From Pseudomonas sp. PH1b (GTDB taxonomy: Bacteria; Pseudomonadota; Gammaproteobacteria; Pseudomonadales; Pseudomonadaceae), in assembly GCF_000633395.1 (NCBI RefSeq), contig NZ_AYMU01000022.1, forward strand, positions 1 through 64,000: DNA of 64,000 nt, read 5' to 3'. The translations under genes were made by a program, and so were the position numbers. The notes beneath the pieces were generated by a model that saw only the letters and a list, made by a program, of their open reading frames with translations, was not told the DNA's origin and did no database searches. Shown piece by piece: positions 33,624-42,214 of the stretch; the stretch's first letter is position 1; each line of letters begins with the position of its first letter.

Positions 33624-35408
33624 GTGAGCGAAGTCCCCGCTGCAACCCTGCCTCCTTTGGACTGTGACCTGCTGGTGATCGGCTCCGGCGCCGCCGGCCT
33701 GGCCTGCGCCGTAACCGCTGCCTGGCACGGTCTCAAGGTAATAGTGGTGGAAAAGGACGCGACGTTCGGCGGGGCCAGCGCCTGGTCCGGCGGCTGGATG
33801 TGGGTGCCAGGCAACCCCCTGGCCCGTCGTGCCGGCATCCATGAAGACCCAGAGCAACCGCGCACCTACCTGCGGCATGAATTGGGCGCGCGCTACGACG
33901 CGCCGCTGATCGACGCCTTTCTCGACAACGGGCCGCAGATGGTGGCGTTCTTCGAGCAGCACACGGCCCTGCAGTTTGTTGACGGCAACGGCATTCCAGA
34001 CATCCATGGCCGGGTGCCCGGCGCCGGCGTCGAGGGTCACCAGGTCATTGCCGCGCCCTATGACGCCCGGCACATCGGCCCGTTGCTGGCACGCCTGCGC
34101 AGGACCCTGCGGGAAACCTCGTTCATGGGCATGCCGATCATGGCCGGAGCCGACCTCGGGGCCTTTCTCAGCATGACCCGCTCGTTCAAGTCCCTGGTGC
34201 ATGTCGGCAAGCGTTTTCTCCGTCACCTGCGGGACCTGGCGCTGCACGGCCGGGCCATGCACCTGGTGAACGGCGTGGCGCTGATCGGCCGGCTGGCAAA
34301 ATCCGCCGAGATGCTGGGGGTACAACTGCTGGAATCGGCGCCGGCGCGTTCACTGCTGCAGGATGCACAGCGGGTGCATGGCGCCCTGGTCGACACGCCC
34401 CAGGGGGCTCGGGAAATCCGCGCGCGCCGTGGCGTGGTGCTGGCCAGCGGCGGTTTTGCCCATGACCCGGTACGGCGCCAGGCCCTGTTTCCCCGAGCGC
34501 CAGGGCCCGATGAGCACCTGGCGCTGCCACCGTCGAGCTGCTCGGGAGACGGTATCCGCCTTGGTGAGTCCGCCGGCGCAGTGCTGTCCCGCGATCTCGC
34601 CAGCCCGGTGGCCTGGGCCCCGGTGTCGCGGGTGCAGCATGCCGACGGCAGTGTCGGGCATTTTCCCCATATCATCGACCGGGCCAAGCCCGGGCTGATC
34701 GGCGTCCTGGCCAGCGGCAAGCGTTTCGTCAACGAAGCCGACGGCTACTACGATTACACCGCGGCCATGGTCGAGGCCGTGCCCGCGGGGCAGGAAGTGG
34801 CCTCATGGCTGATCTGCGACCACCGTTTCCAGCGCCGCTACGGCTTGGGTTACGCTCGCCCCTTCCCTTTGCCGGTGGGCCCGCTGGTGCGCAGCGGCTA
34901 CTTGCAGCGGGCCGACTCCATCGAGGCCCTGGCGCGGCGCTGCGGCATCGACCCGCAAGGCCTGGCGCACACGGTGCAGGGCTTCAATCAGCAGGCCCGG
35001 CAAGGCCAGGACCCCGAGTTCGGCCGGGGCTCGACCGCCTACAACCGCAAGCAGGGCGACCCGCTGTACCCGGGCCCGAATCCGTGCGTGGCGCCGATCG
35101 AACAGGGACCGTTCTACGGGGTTAAAGTCCTGCCCGGCAGCTTCGGCACCTTTGCCGGGCTCAGGACCAACCCTCAGGCCCAGGTACTGGATGCGTCGGG
35201 CACGGCGATCCCCGGGCTGTATGCGGCAGGCACCGACATGGCCAGTGTCATGGGCGGGTTCTACCCGTCCGGCGGGATCAACCTGGGGCCGGCCATGACC
35301 TTCGGCTACATTGTCGGGCGCCATGCAGCAGGCATCAGCGCCTATGAAGTGACACTGGAACAGCCTCGCCACGCCAGGACCGCAGCTGCTGCCACACCCC
35401 ACGCCTGA
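33624..35408 (+). CDS. FAD-dependent 3-oxosteroid dehydrogenase/fumarate reductase-like flavoprotein
   Basis: 594 residues from a GTG at 33624. FAD motif LLVIGSGAAGLACAVTAA (about 16-33), then VVEKDATFGGASAWSGGWMW, as in the succinate dehydrogenase/fumarate reductase flavoprotein superfamily. The C-terminal block FAGLRTNPQAQVLD, PGLYAAGTDMASVMGGFYPSGG, then GPAMTFGYIVGRHAA matches 3-oxosteroid 1-dehydrogenase (KstD) relatives, which dehydrogenate ketosteroid-like rings. No steroid cluster surrounds it, so the substrate is open. No signal peptide. Single gene with its own palindromic upstream element. Confidence 0.8.
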   Translation: MSEVPAATLPPLDCDLLVIGSGAAGLACAVTAAWHGLKVIVVEKDATFGGASAWSGGWMWVPGNPLARRAGIHEDPEQPRTYLRHELGARYDAPLIDAFLDNGPQMVAFFEQHTALQFVDGNGIPDIHGRVPGAGVEGHQVIAAPYDARHIGPLLARLRRTLRETSFMGMPIMAGADLGAFLSMTRSFKSLVHVGKRFLRHLRDLALHGRAMHLVNGVALIGRLAKSAEMLGVQLLESAPARSLLQDAQRVHGALVDTPQGAREIRARRGVVLASGGFAHDPVRRQALFPRAPGPDEHLALPPSSCSGDGIRLGESAGAVLSRDLASPVAWAPVSRVQHADGSVGHFPHIIDRAKPGLIGVLASGKRFVNEADGYYDYTAAMVEAVPAGQEVASWLICDHRFQRRYGLGYARPFPLPVGPLVRSGYLQRADSIEALARRCGIDPQGLAHTVQGFNQQARQGQDPEFGRGSTAYNRKQGDPLYPGPNPCVAPIEQGPFYGVKVLPGSFGTFAGLRTNPQAQVLDASGTAIPGLYAAGTDMASVMGGFYPSGGINLGPAMTFGYIVGRHAAGISAYEVTLEQPRHARTAAAATPHA

Positions 35409-35426
35409 GGGGGAAGCGCAACTGGT

Positions 35427-36485
35427 TCAGGGACTAAAGCCCGTGCCGCTGTCCAGCCCTACCGCAGGTTGCGCCGCTTGCAACTGGCCCTCGATCTGCC
35501 GACCGAGGTAGTAGACCCCGGCCATGACCCCGTGCTCGGGGTCGTGCAGTTGCCTGAGCCATGCCTGGTCGAAGGCCTTGCCCAGGTCGCGGCGCGTCTG
35601 CTCCTGCAGCGCCTCGCGGTCATTGTCGTGCACCAAGGCCCGTACGCCCGCCACCCCCACCGAGAGCAGGGTGCCGGCCACCCGGCCCACGGCCGCCGCC
35701 ACCGCACCGGCCACACTGCGGCCGGCGAACTGGGCCTGCAGCTTGTCGCTGGTCACCAGGGCCACCTGGGCAATGCCCGACGTTGCATCCCCCTCGCTCG
35801 CGGGTGCCCCGTGGATCTGCTGCAACAGCGGCCCATAAGCTGGCAACCGGGCGATGGGCTGCACCTGGATCAACTGCTGCAGCGAGGCCCGTTGCCCGGC
35901 CTGCGGACCGAGATCGATGGCGGTGATCCGCCCAAGGTGCTGCTGCAACTGCGGCGCCGGCAGTTGATGACGCGCAGTGATGACCGCCACCTGCCGGCGC
36001 AGCAGCTGCACATAGAATTCCATGGCCTCGCCGGTGATGTCGTCGGCATCGATCTCCAGAGCCACCGGTGCCAGGACCCGCTGTTGATACTGCTCCTGCA
36101 GGTAGGCGGCCAGGCGCCTGGAAGACGGGTCGGCATCGCCGCGGCTGTTGAGGGAATACCAGCCGACCTTGAGCGACAGCCATTCCTGGGTCCAGTAGCC
36201 GGTGAACCAGGGAATGAAGGCCTCGTCGGTTTGCTCATAGATCCGGGTGCGCCAGTGCTCCATGGAACCCCGGGCATAGACCTCGACCTGCGCGGTGGCG
36301 GAACGGCAAGCCTCCAGCAACTCGCCATCCACCTGTTGCCAGGTGCCAGGAGCGACCGGAGCCGCCACCGGTTGCTCAGGGGCCCGGCTGGCACAACCGG
36401 CCATGGCGATGAGCGCCAGGCACAGCAGCCCCCGACTCAGCCAGGGGAGCAAGGGGCAGCGGGAGCGCAGCGCCTGCAGGCACAA
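35427..36485 (-). CDS. Conserved lipoprotein of unknown function
   Basis: 352 residues from a TTG at 36485, chosen because GGAGGG lies 7 nt upstream; the ATG between them is out of frame. The N-terminus has a hydrophobic stretch (LSRGLLCLALIAM) and a lipobox LIAMAGC, so it should be a lipid-anchored envelope protein. Residues about 50-330 include EHWRTRIYEQTDEAFIPWFT, then EWLSLKVGWY, and a Gly/Ala-rich hydrophobic stretch (GRSVAGAVAAAVGRVAGTLL) that could insert in a membrane. I do not recognise a family. It lies tail to tail with the flavoprotein gene. Confidence 0.7.
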   Translation of the reverse strand: MCLQALRSRCPLLPWLSRGLLCLALIAMAGCASRAPEQPVAAPVAPGTWQQVDGELLEACRSATAQVEVYARGSMEHWRTRIYEQTDEAFIPWFTGYWTQEWLSLKVGWYSLNSRGDADPSSRRLAAYLQEQYQQRVLAPVALEIDADDITGEAMEFYVQLLRRQVAVITARHQLPAPQLQQHLGRITAIDLGPQAGQRASLQQLIQVQPIARLPAYGPLLQQIHGAPASEGDATSGIAQVALVTSDKLQAQFAGRSVAGAVAAAVGRVAGTLLSVGVAGVRALVHDNDREALQEQTRRDLGKAFDQAWLRQLHDPEHGVMAGVYYLGRQIEGQLQAAQPAVGLDSGTGFSP

Positions 36486-36677
36486 GGCATTTCCCTCCCT
36501 GAAGGGCAGTGTCGGCGACAGCGGCCGCCAGGACTTCCAGCAGTATAGGTAGCGTCCCCTGGCCCTTGGGAAAATCCCCGGCCGGCGTAACGCAAATCCC
36601 CACCACGCTGCCCGCGCCATCGGTATATTGCGCGGGGCGCCTGCGCCACGGACCCGTCTCCCCCACAAGGAACCTTC

Positions 36678-37052
36678 ATGCTCTACCGCATTGCCGCTGA
36701 CAGCCTGGTGCTGTTTCACCTGTCATTCATCGTCTTCGTGCTGCTGGGGGGCCTGCTGGTACTGCGCCATACCCGGCTGATGCTGCTGCACCTGCCCGCT
36801 GCCGCCTGGGGCGTGGCCGTGGAGGTGCTGCACCTGGAATGCCCGCTGACCCGCTGGGAAAACCTGCTGCGCCACGCCGCCGGGCAGGACGGCTACGGCG
36901 CCGGGTTCATCGAGCACTATCTGATCCCGCTGATCTACCCTGCCGGGCTGACACCAGGTATCCAGCTGTGGCTGGGGGGCCTGGTGCTGCTGGTCAACCT
37001 GTCGGTCTACGGCTACCTGGCCTGGCGCTGGATCCGCTCGCGCAGCGCCTGA
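36678..37052 (+). CDS. DUF2784-family membrane protein
   Basis: 124 residues, AAGGAACC upstream. Four predicted membrane helices (LVLFHLSFIVFVLLGGLLVL; LHLPAAAWGVAVEVL; a central segment; LWLGGLVLLVNLSVYGYLAW). The motif LECPLTRWENLLRHAAGQDGY and FIEHYLIPLIYP are typical of DUF2784 proteins. Function unknown. Confidence 0.85.
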   Translation: MLYRIAADSLVLFHLSFIVFVLLGGLLVLRHTRLMLLHLPAAAWGVAVEVLHLECPLTRWENLLRHAAGQDGYGAGFIEHYLIPLIYPAGLTPGIQLWLGGLVLLVNLSVYGYLAWRWIRSRSA

Positions 37053-37168
37053 TCCAGGCCCAGCAACCGGGACGGCCAGTCAGCCCCGGTTGCACCTTGC
37101 ACCCTTATCTCCGAATCGCCGGGCTCAGCACCTCGACGTGCAGCCGAGCGTGACCCAGGTGTTTCGCT

Positions 37169-37184
37169 ATATACTTTTGTATAT
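37169..37184. promoter_or_regulatory. Inverted repeat upstream of the TetR gene
   Basis: ATATAC-TTTT-GTATAT is a perfect 6-bp inverted repeat, 28 bp before the TetR start in otherwise GC-rich DNA. Autorepressors of this family bind such sites over their own promoters; this also resembles a -10 region (TATACT at 37170-37175). Confidence 0.5.
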
Positions 37185-37211
37185 TGCGAATCCGCCCCAC
37201 GAGACTGCCCC

Positions 37212-37952
37212 ATGCATCGCCCTTCATCCACCATGGCCAGCCTGCCCTCGCCCGCCGTCGACGCCGGTTCGGCACGCCCCCTGACCGCAACGCCGGCAGG
37301 CCGGGAACGCCACTCCCGGCTGCGCCACCGCCAGCTGATTCTCGACGCCGCCCGCAATGAATTCGCCGCCAAGGGTTTCAGCGCCTGCCAGACTCTGGAC
37401 ATCGCCCTGCGCGCCGGGGTGCCCAAGGCCAATCTCTACTACTACTTCCACACCAAGGAAAACCTCTACGCCGAGGTCCTGCTGCCCTTGATGGAACCCT
37501 TGCAACAGGCTTCGCGGCTGTTGCACGAGGAGGCCGAGCCGCGACAGGCGCTGGCGGCCTACATCGAGGCACGGGTGCAGATCGTCCAGGGCTATCCGTT
37601 GCGTTCGAAGATTCTCTGCAGCGAACTGCTGCATGGCGGGCAACAGCTGCCAGCGGCCTGGCGCGAGAGCCTGGAGGCGCAGAACCGCAGTGAAATAGCC
37701 TGCTTGCGCCGTTGGGCCGAACGCGGGCTGATCGCCGCCGTCGATCCGCAACACCTGCTGCTGTTCATCGGTGCAGCCACCCAGATCTACCCGACCCTCG
37801 GCTGGCAGATCGCCCTGATGGAGCACAACGACGGCCCCAGCGCCAAGGACTTCCAGGCCGTTGCCACGACCCTGACCCGCATGGTCCTGGGCGGCGCGCT
37901 GCCCGCCTCGGACATGGGCTCCGGGCTGCCGGCCCGAGCCCTGGCGATCTAG
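37212..37952 (+). CDS. TetR/AcrR-family regulator, RutR-like
   Basis: 246 residues. N-terminal HTH from about 38 to 85: RQLILDAARNEFAAKGFSAC and IALRAGVPKANLYYYFHTKENLY. The C-terminal half (VQIVQGYPLRSKILCSELLHG, HLLLFIGAATQIYPTLGWQ) matches the YcdC/RutR-type dimerisation domain. The first 35 residues are Pro/Ala-rich and may be excess; ATG 37245 is an alternative start. Ligand and targets unknown; no transport or catabolic gene is divergent from it. Confidence 0.85.
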   Translation: MHRPSSTMASLPSPAVDAGSARPLTATPAGRERHSRLRHRQLILDAARNEFAAKGFSACQTLDIALRAGVPKANLYYYFHTKENLYAEVLLPLMEPLQQASRLLHEEAEPRQALAAYIEARVQIVQGYPLRSKILCSELLHGGQQLPAAWRESLEAQNRSEIACLRRWAERGLIAAVDPQHLLLFIGAATQIYPTLGWQIALMEHNDGPSAKDFQAVATTLTRMVLGGALPASDMGSGLPARALAI

Positions 37953-38770
37953 CCCGAAGTACTTGCCGCGAGACCTTCGCAGGCCTGGGTCAAGGCTTGC
38001 CAAGTGGACTCGTCGGCAGGGATCAGGTGCTCGATGCGCAATGACGCCACGGTGATGTCCTGGGGCATGCCGAAGGTGGTGAAGGTGGAGAGAAAACGCA
38101 GCTCGCCCTGGGGCCCGCGAACCCGGGTCAGCAGCAACGGAGTCGTCAGGTCCGGGGCCCCTGCCGATTCCCCGGGAAACGGCAGGCTGGCCAGCAGCGC
38201 CGCAAGCTCCGGGTCCACCGCGGCCTCCTGCGCGGCCCGCTGCCAGGCCACCTGGCGGATCTCTTGCGCGTTGACCAGGCAGTCCCCGAAACCACTGGGC
38301 GCCAGCAGGGTCGCCAGCAGGTTGAAGCCCTGTTCGAGCGCCTGCAACGGCAGGCCCAACAGTTGAAACAACGCCTGGGTTGCACGGTTGGCCACCAGTA
38401 CCTGCCAGTGGCTGTCAATCACGATGGCCGGCGCGGGATTGTTGGCCTGGAGCAGGTGCATCAGGGCCATCCGTACCGGTTCCAGGCCCGGATCGTTCAA
38501 CCCCAGGGCGGCGTAGCGCGGCGCGTAGCCGGCAGCGAGAAACACCCGATTGCGGGTTGGCAACGGGGTGTCCAGGGTGCTCAGCAGGCGGTGCAACAGC
38601 TCGGGACTGGGCTGCGCACGACCGGTCTCGACACAACTCAGGTGGCGTTGCGACATGCCGGCCTGCAAGGCCAGCTCCAACTGGCTCAAGCGCCCCTGCT
38701 GGCGTAGCTGGCGCAACAGCAGGCCCACGGTAGGCGAGTCGACGGCGGCGGGGGCATGGGGTGGCAACAT
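37949..38770 (-). CDS. XRE-family regulator with MmyB-like ligand domain
   Basis: 273 residues. HTH_XRE domain at about 17-75 (LLRQLRQQGRLSQLELALQA, SQRHLSCVETGRAQPSPELL). Residues about 100-270 match the MmyB-like ligand-binding (PAS-related) domain: VIDSHWQVLVANRATQALFQ, GFNLLATLLAPSG and LRFLSTFTTFGMPQDITVAS. The MmyB ligand domain is thought to bind fatty acids in some members. Its stop overlaps the TetR stop by 4 nt on the other strand. Target genes unknown. Confidence 0.85.
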   Translation of the reverse strand: MLPPHAPAAVDSPTVGLLLRQLRQQGRLSQLELALQAGMSQRHLSCVETGRAQPSPELLHRLLSTLDTPLPTRNRVFLAAGYAPRYAALGLNDPGLEPVRMALMHLLQANNPAPAIVIDSHWQVLVANRATQALFQLLGLPLQALEQGFNLLATLLAPSGFGDCLVNAQEIRQVAWQRAAQEAAVDPELAALLASLPFPGESAGAPDLTTPLLLTRVRGPQGELRFLSTFTTFGMPQDITVASLRIEHLIPADESTWQALTQACEGLAASTSG

Positions 38771-38813
38771 GGCTCGGGGGCATCCTATGGAGACGGTTGT
38801 GCGGCCTCGGCGA

Positions 38814-39266
38814 TCAGCCGACAGGCTTGAAATAGATCAGTTCGGGATCGTCATGGTCGAGGTTCTCCACCACCCCGCTGGGCACGAAGCCGGCCTTGGC
38901 AATCAACCCCCGGGCCGCCTGGTTGGAGCGGTTGGTGGAGATGAACAGCTTGGTCGTCCTGCAGGCCTGCTGCGCCGCTGCCAGCAGCCGCAGGGCCACG
39001 CCCCGGCGCTGTTGATCAGGCGCCACCACCACCAGGGAGACGAACCCCTGGTCGAAGAAATCATGATTGAGCAACAGGTAGCCGAGCACCCGGGAGGACT
39101 CCACCTCGACCCAGCACTGCCCTTGCTCGACCGCCCGGTGCAGGGCCTGGCCGCGTTCGGGGTGGGCATCGGCATAGGCATCGAAACCGAGCATGGCCGG
39201 CACATCCTCGGCCCGCGCTTCACGGATCAACCGGCCTGTGGCCGGAGCCGCTGTCTGTGGGTTCAT
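38814..39266 (-). CDS. GNAT-family N-acetyltransferase
   Basis: 150 residues from ATG 39266 with AAGGAG 9 nt upstream; GTG 39269 is an alternative. GNAT fold at about 13-145: LIREARAEDVPAM, then FVSLVVVAPDQQRRGVALRLL (acetyl-CoA loop Q-x-x-G-x-A type) and NRSNQAARGLIAKAGFVPSG. Substrate unknown. It precedes the XRE gene on the same strand by 43 bp and may be cotranscribed with it. Confidence 0.82.
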   Translation of the reverse strand: MNPQTAAPATGRLIREARAEDVPAMLGFDAYADAHPERGQALHRAVEQGQCWVEVESSRVLGYLLLNHDFFDQGFVSLVVVAPDQQRRGVALRLLAAAQQACRTTKLFISTNRSNQAARGLIAKAGFVPSGVVENLDHDDPELIYFKPVG

Positions 39267-39411
39267 CACTGCTCGCTCCTTGAAGGTGATCGTCGTACCG
39301 GGTGCAGCTGACAGGATCGGCTGGCGGCCTGTCTATGACCTGTGGGGTCATTGAGTGGCGACGGGCTTGCCACTTAGCCTGTTTGCCTGTCGTTGTTCAA
39401 GGAGTTTCATC

Positions 39412-39804
39412 GTGAGAAAGACACTCTGGGTGCTGTGCGTGGCCCTGTTCGCCGGTCATGAACTGGACGCCGTGGCCCAGTCCGAATGGCGCCTGCTGTA
39501 TGGCTTACGCGACCTCGACCCAAGGCTCGGCCAGGCGCTGTTCATTGCCCTGCACGTGCCCCTGGTTGCCGCGTTGATCTGGCTCACCGGGCATTCGCGC
39601 CCTGCCCTGCGCCGCAACAGCCAGCGATTACTGGCAGGGTTCGCCGTGGTCCATGCAGGGCTGCATTACAACCTGCGGCAACACCCGCTGTATCTGTTCG
39701 ACTCGCCCTGGTCCCAGGGCCTGATCTTTGCCTGCGGCGCTGCCGGCCTGCTGTACCTGATGCTCGACCTGGGCCGCCAGGCCAGCCACCCACACCCTTG
39801 CTGA
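39412..39804 (+). CDS. Small membrane protein of unknown function
   Basis: 130 residues from a GTG at 39412 with AAGGAG upstream. Four hydrophobic segments (LWVLCVALFAGHELDAVA; LFIALHVPLVAALIWLTG; a middle helix; LIFACGAAGLLYLMLDL) and the motif HELDAVAQSEWRLLYGLRDL near the N-terminus. It may belong to a DUF6713-type family, but I am not certain. Its stop is 15 nt before the next small membrane protein, so both are probably on one mRNA. Confidence 0.7.
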   Translation: MRKTLWVLCVALFAGHELDAVAQSEWRLLYGLRDLDPRLGQALFIALHVPLVAALIWLTGHSRPALRRNSQRLLAGFAVVHAGLHYNLRQHPLYLFDSPWSQGLIFACGAAGLLYLMLDLGRQASHPHPC

Positions 39805-39818
39805 TGGAGTACCGTCCC

Positions 39819-40148
39819 ATGCACCGTCCCTACCTGGCACTCCTGGCCCTGCTGGTCTTCAGCGGCTACACCCTGTTCACCCTGTTCCAGGCCGAGCAGT
39901 CCCTGCTGCAGTTCGGCCTGCAACTGCTGTCGCGGCCCGATACCGCGCAAGTGGTAATCGACCTGTACCTGATGGCGCTGCTGGCCTCGGCCTGGATGCT
40001 GCAGGACGCCCGCCACCGCGGGCGCTCGATCGCCTCGGTGCTGCCCTACCTGCTGCTGACGGCGATCTTCGTCTCCATCGGCCCGCTGCTGTACATCGTG
40101 GTGCAAGGCTGGCGCCGCCCGTCACCGGCGCGGGCCCAGAAGCATTGA
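39819..40148 (+). CDS. Small DUF2834-like membrane protein
   Basis: 109 residues from ATG 39819, with GGAG 9 nt upstream; ATG 39804, which overlaps the previous stop, is in frame. Three hydrophobic helices: LALLALLVFSGYTLFTLF, VVIDLYLMALLASAWML and VLPYLLLTAIFVSIGPLLYI. The layout resembles DUF2834 proteins, with moderate confidence. Function unknown. Likely cotranscribed with the preceding membrane protein. Confidence 0.6.
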   Translation: MHRPYLALLALLVFSGYTLFTLFQAEQSLLQFGLQLLSRPDTAQVVIDLYLMALLASAWMLQDARHRGRSIASVLPYLLLTAIFVSIGPLLYIVVQGWRRPSPARAQKH

Positions 40149-40680
40149 AAGCCGAGCTCAGGCCAGCCACCGCCGTGTGGCGAACAGTCCTGCCGGTACG
40201 ATCTGGGTGGTCAGAACCACTGTCGCCCTGCGCCGGCTCGACCTTGCAAACGGCGTGGGCTGTGCTCCCTGGCCGCGCAGGATTGGCGACCCATGATTCA
40301 TGGACAACAGGCGGAAAACAGCCACCCAAACACTGCGTAAACAACAAACTTGCCGAGCGGGCATTGATGCAAGTCACGAACTAACCATAACTAATAACAC
40401 ATGATCAAAAGTTTAAATTCTTTATTAAAACCCAATCAAAGCATTGCTATTAAGACACTCTAAAAATCATAAAAAATAAATTTCAGCGCCTGGCTTGTTT
40501 TCCTGATTTGCTGTGCTAGAAATATGTACTCCCACTAACCAAGCCAACTAAAAAGACTTCCCACAGCCTCGACAACAAGCGCCTTCCAGCAACACCACAG
40601 CGTTCTTCAAAGCAACTAATCAGCACTGCACCACTGGTAAAACCTTCACCACGGATACACAACGCAAACAAGGATGTCGT
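40149..40680. other. AT-rich intergenic region before the KAS III gene
   Basis: No gene. Bases 40380-40620 are strikingly AT-rich (runs such as AAAAAATAAATTT), unlike the rest of the window, and lead straight into a gene that is itself less GC-rich. It should hold that gene's promoter. The composition suggests acquired DNA. Confidence 0.5.
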
Positions 40681-41730
40681 ATGAAAATTGCAGGACTTTC
40701 AGGAATTCTTCCTTCGCGAATCGTTACAAACCAGGATGTTCTCAATTTGGTCGAGGAGCATTCGAGAAATACTTTTGAGGATGACTTGCCAAAAACCTTG
40801 AAGACCATAGGCAAGTTACTGGATAAAAGCGGAATCGAAACACGGCACTGGCTAGGTGCCGGTGAAAAGCCGATGGAACTGATGGAAGCTGCATTTGATT
40901 CCGCCTTGGCACAGGCCAACATCAGCAAGGCCGACCTGGACTTGCTGATCTACCCCAATGTGACACGCGGGTTCATTGAGCCAGCCAATAGCACCTTCAT
41001 CTGCAAGGCCCTGGGCCTGAACTGCAGAAACTTTGACGTGGTCGACGCCTGCAACGGCTGGGTAACGGCCATGGATGTCATCAACAGCAAGATGGAAGCA
41101 GGCGAGATACGCTACGCGGCCATCGTCAACATGGAATTCGGCATGTCTGACGGCGGACCGGTGATGCCCAAGAACTTTACTTTGCAGTCTCCATCGGAAC
41201 TGGCATACAAGTTCCCAAGCTTTACCATTGGCGAGGCGGTAACCGTCACCATACTCAGCAATCAGGCACCTGGAAACTTCAAGTTCTCTTACATTAACAG
41301 GCCTGACCTGAGCGACTTGTCGACCATTTCCCTGCCGGACTGGAAGCAGTTCTGCAATGAGGAGGATATGGCGCGCATTTCACCGACAGGTGGCCAATAC
41401 CAGTTCAATTCCTACGCCGCGGCGCTGCATGAAGATGGCAGGAACGAAGCGATAAAAGTATTCAACATGCACAAGGCACCTGCTTCCGACATTCACAAAG
41501 TATTCATTCATACCGGTTCACCCAACATGTGGGAACACATTGGCGAACTTATCGGCATTGAAAAGAAACTGCATCACGTCGGACATAAGACAGGCAACAT
41601 CATTACCGCATCGATTCCTTATGGAATCTTCGATGCGGTGAGCCAGGGCAACGCCGAGAAAGATCAGTTCTGCATGGGATGGGCCGGCAGCGGAGGCATG
41701 GTTTTTTCCGCCCTGTCATTCAGTTTGTAA
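40681..41730 (+). CDS. Orphan 3-oxoacyl-ACP synthase III (FabH-like)
   Basis: 349 residues. Thiolase fold of the KAS III group. The Cys-His-Asn triad can be placed: C124 in DVVDACNGWVTAMD, H277 in VFIHTGSPNMWE and N306 in KTGNIITASIPYG; the C-terminus WAGSGGMVFSALSF is also typical. The usual HQAN around the histidine is HTGS, so it is a divergent member rather than housekeeping FabH. Such enzymes start fatty-acid or polyketide chains or condense acyl thioesters in small-molecule pathways. It has no carrier protein, reductase or ligase neighbour. The gene and its upstream DNA are less GC-rich than the surroundings. Confidence 0.85.
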   Translation: MKIAGLSGILPSRIVTNQDVLNLVEEHSRNTFEDDLPKTLKTIGKLLDKSGIETRHWLGAGEKPMELMEAAFDSALAQANISKADLDLLIYPNVTRGFIEPANSTFICKALGLNCRNFDVVDACNGWVTAMDVINSKMEAGEIRYAAIVNMEFGMSDGGPVMPKNFTLQSPSELAYKFPSFTIGEAVTVTILSNQAPGNFKFSYINRPDLSDLSTISLPDWKQFCNEEDMARISPTGGQYQFNSYAAALHEDGRNEAIKVFNMHKAPASDIHKVFIHTGSPNMWEHIGELIGIEKKLHHVGHKTGNIITASIPYGIFDAVSQGNAEKDQFCMGWAGSGGMVFSALSFSL

Positions 41731-42214
41731 AGCTCCGTTGAACGACCATTTCAGCGCAGGTTTGCGCTGCAAGTCGGCTCTCTAGAAGCGCAGTCAAGTT
41801 CTCCGGACACACGCCAACCAACTTGCCGCGATACTGCGGCAAGTTGAGAGTTCCATGCCCCTGAGTATCGAGTCGCCTCGCCTAGGTGCGCCCGAGTTTC
41901 TCGTGTTCTCTTTCTGTGTCCCTCAATGACAACCGTACAGCCGGTGTCTGCGACCTCGTCTGTTCAGTTGCCCCCATCGACTCGGCAAACCCGAGGGATG
42001 CCCGCCAGGTGCAGCGCCGTGCCACGAACCTGATGAACCGGCACCGGCCTCATGCGCAAATCGCTATAGACCGTGCTTCCAAAACCGTACCGTCACCCTT
42101 TCTGCTGGGCCCCTCTCAGGAGCGTGCTGAGCCTCGCCCCCGGTGTCCCGGAAAGCAGATCGGGCCCATGGCACTACGCTCGTGGCGCAGTGCCAAGGTG
42201 CGTTGAAGCACAGA
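41731..42214. other. Intergenic region after the KAS III gene
   Basis: About 480 bp between convergent KAS III and MATE genes, with no gene that I can support. The only clear structure is the hairpin at 41820-41845. Confidence 0.4.
41820..41845 (+). terminator. Stem-loop downstream of the KAS III gene
   Basis: AACTTGCCGC (41820-41829) and GCGGCAAGTT (41836-41845) form a perfect 10-bp stem with a 6-nt loop, 90 bp after the stop. A T-run is missing, so termination is probable but not certain. Confidence 0.5.
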
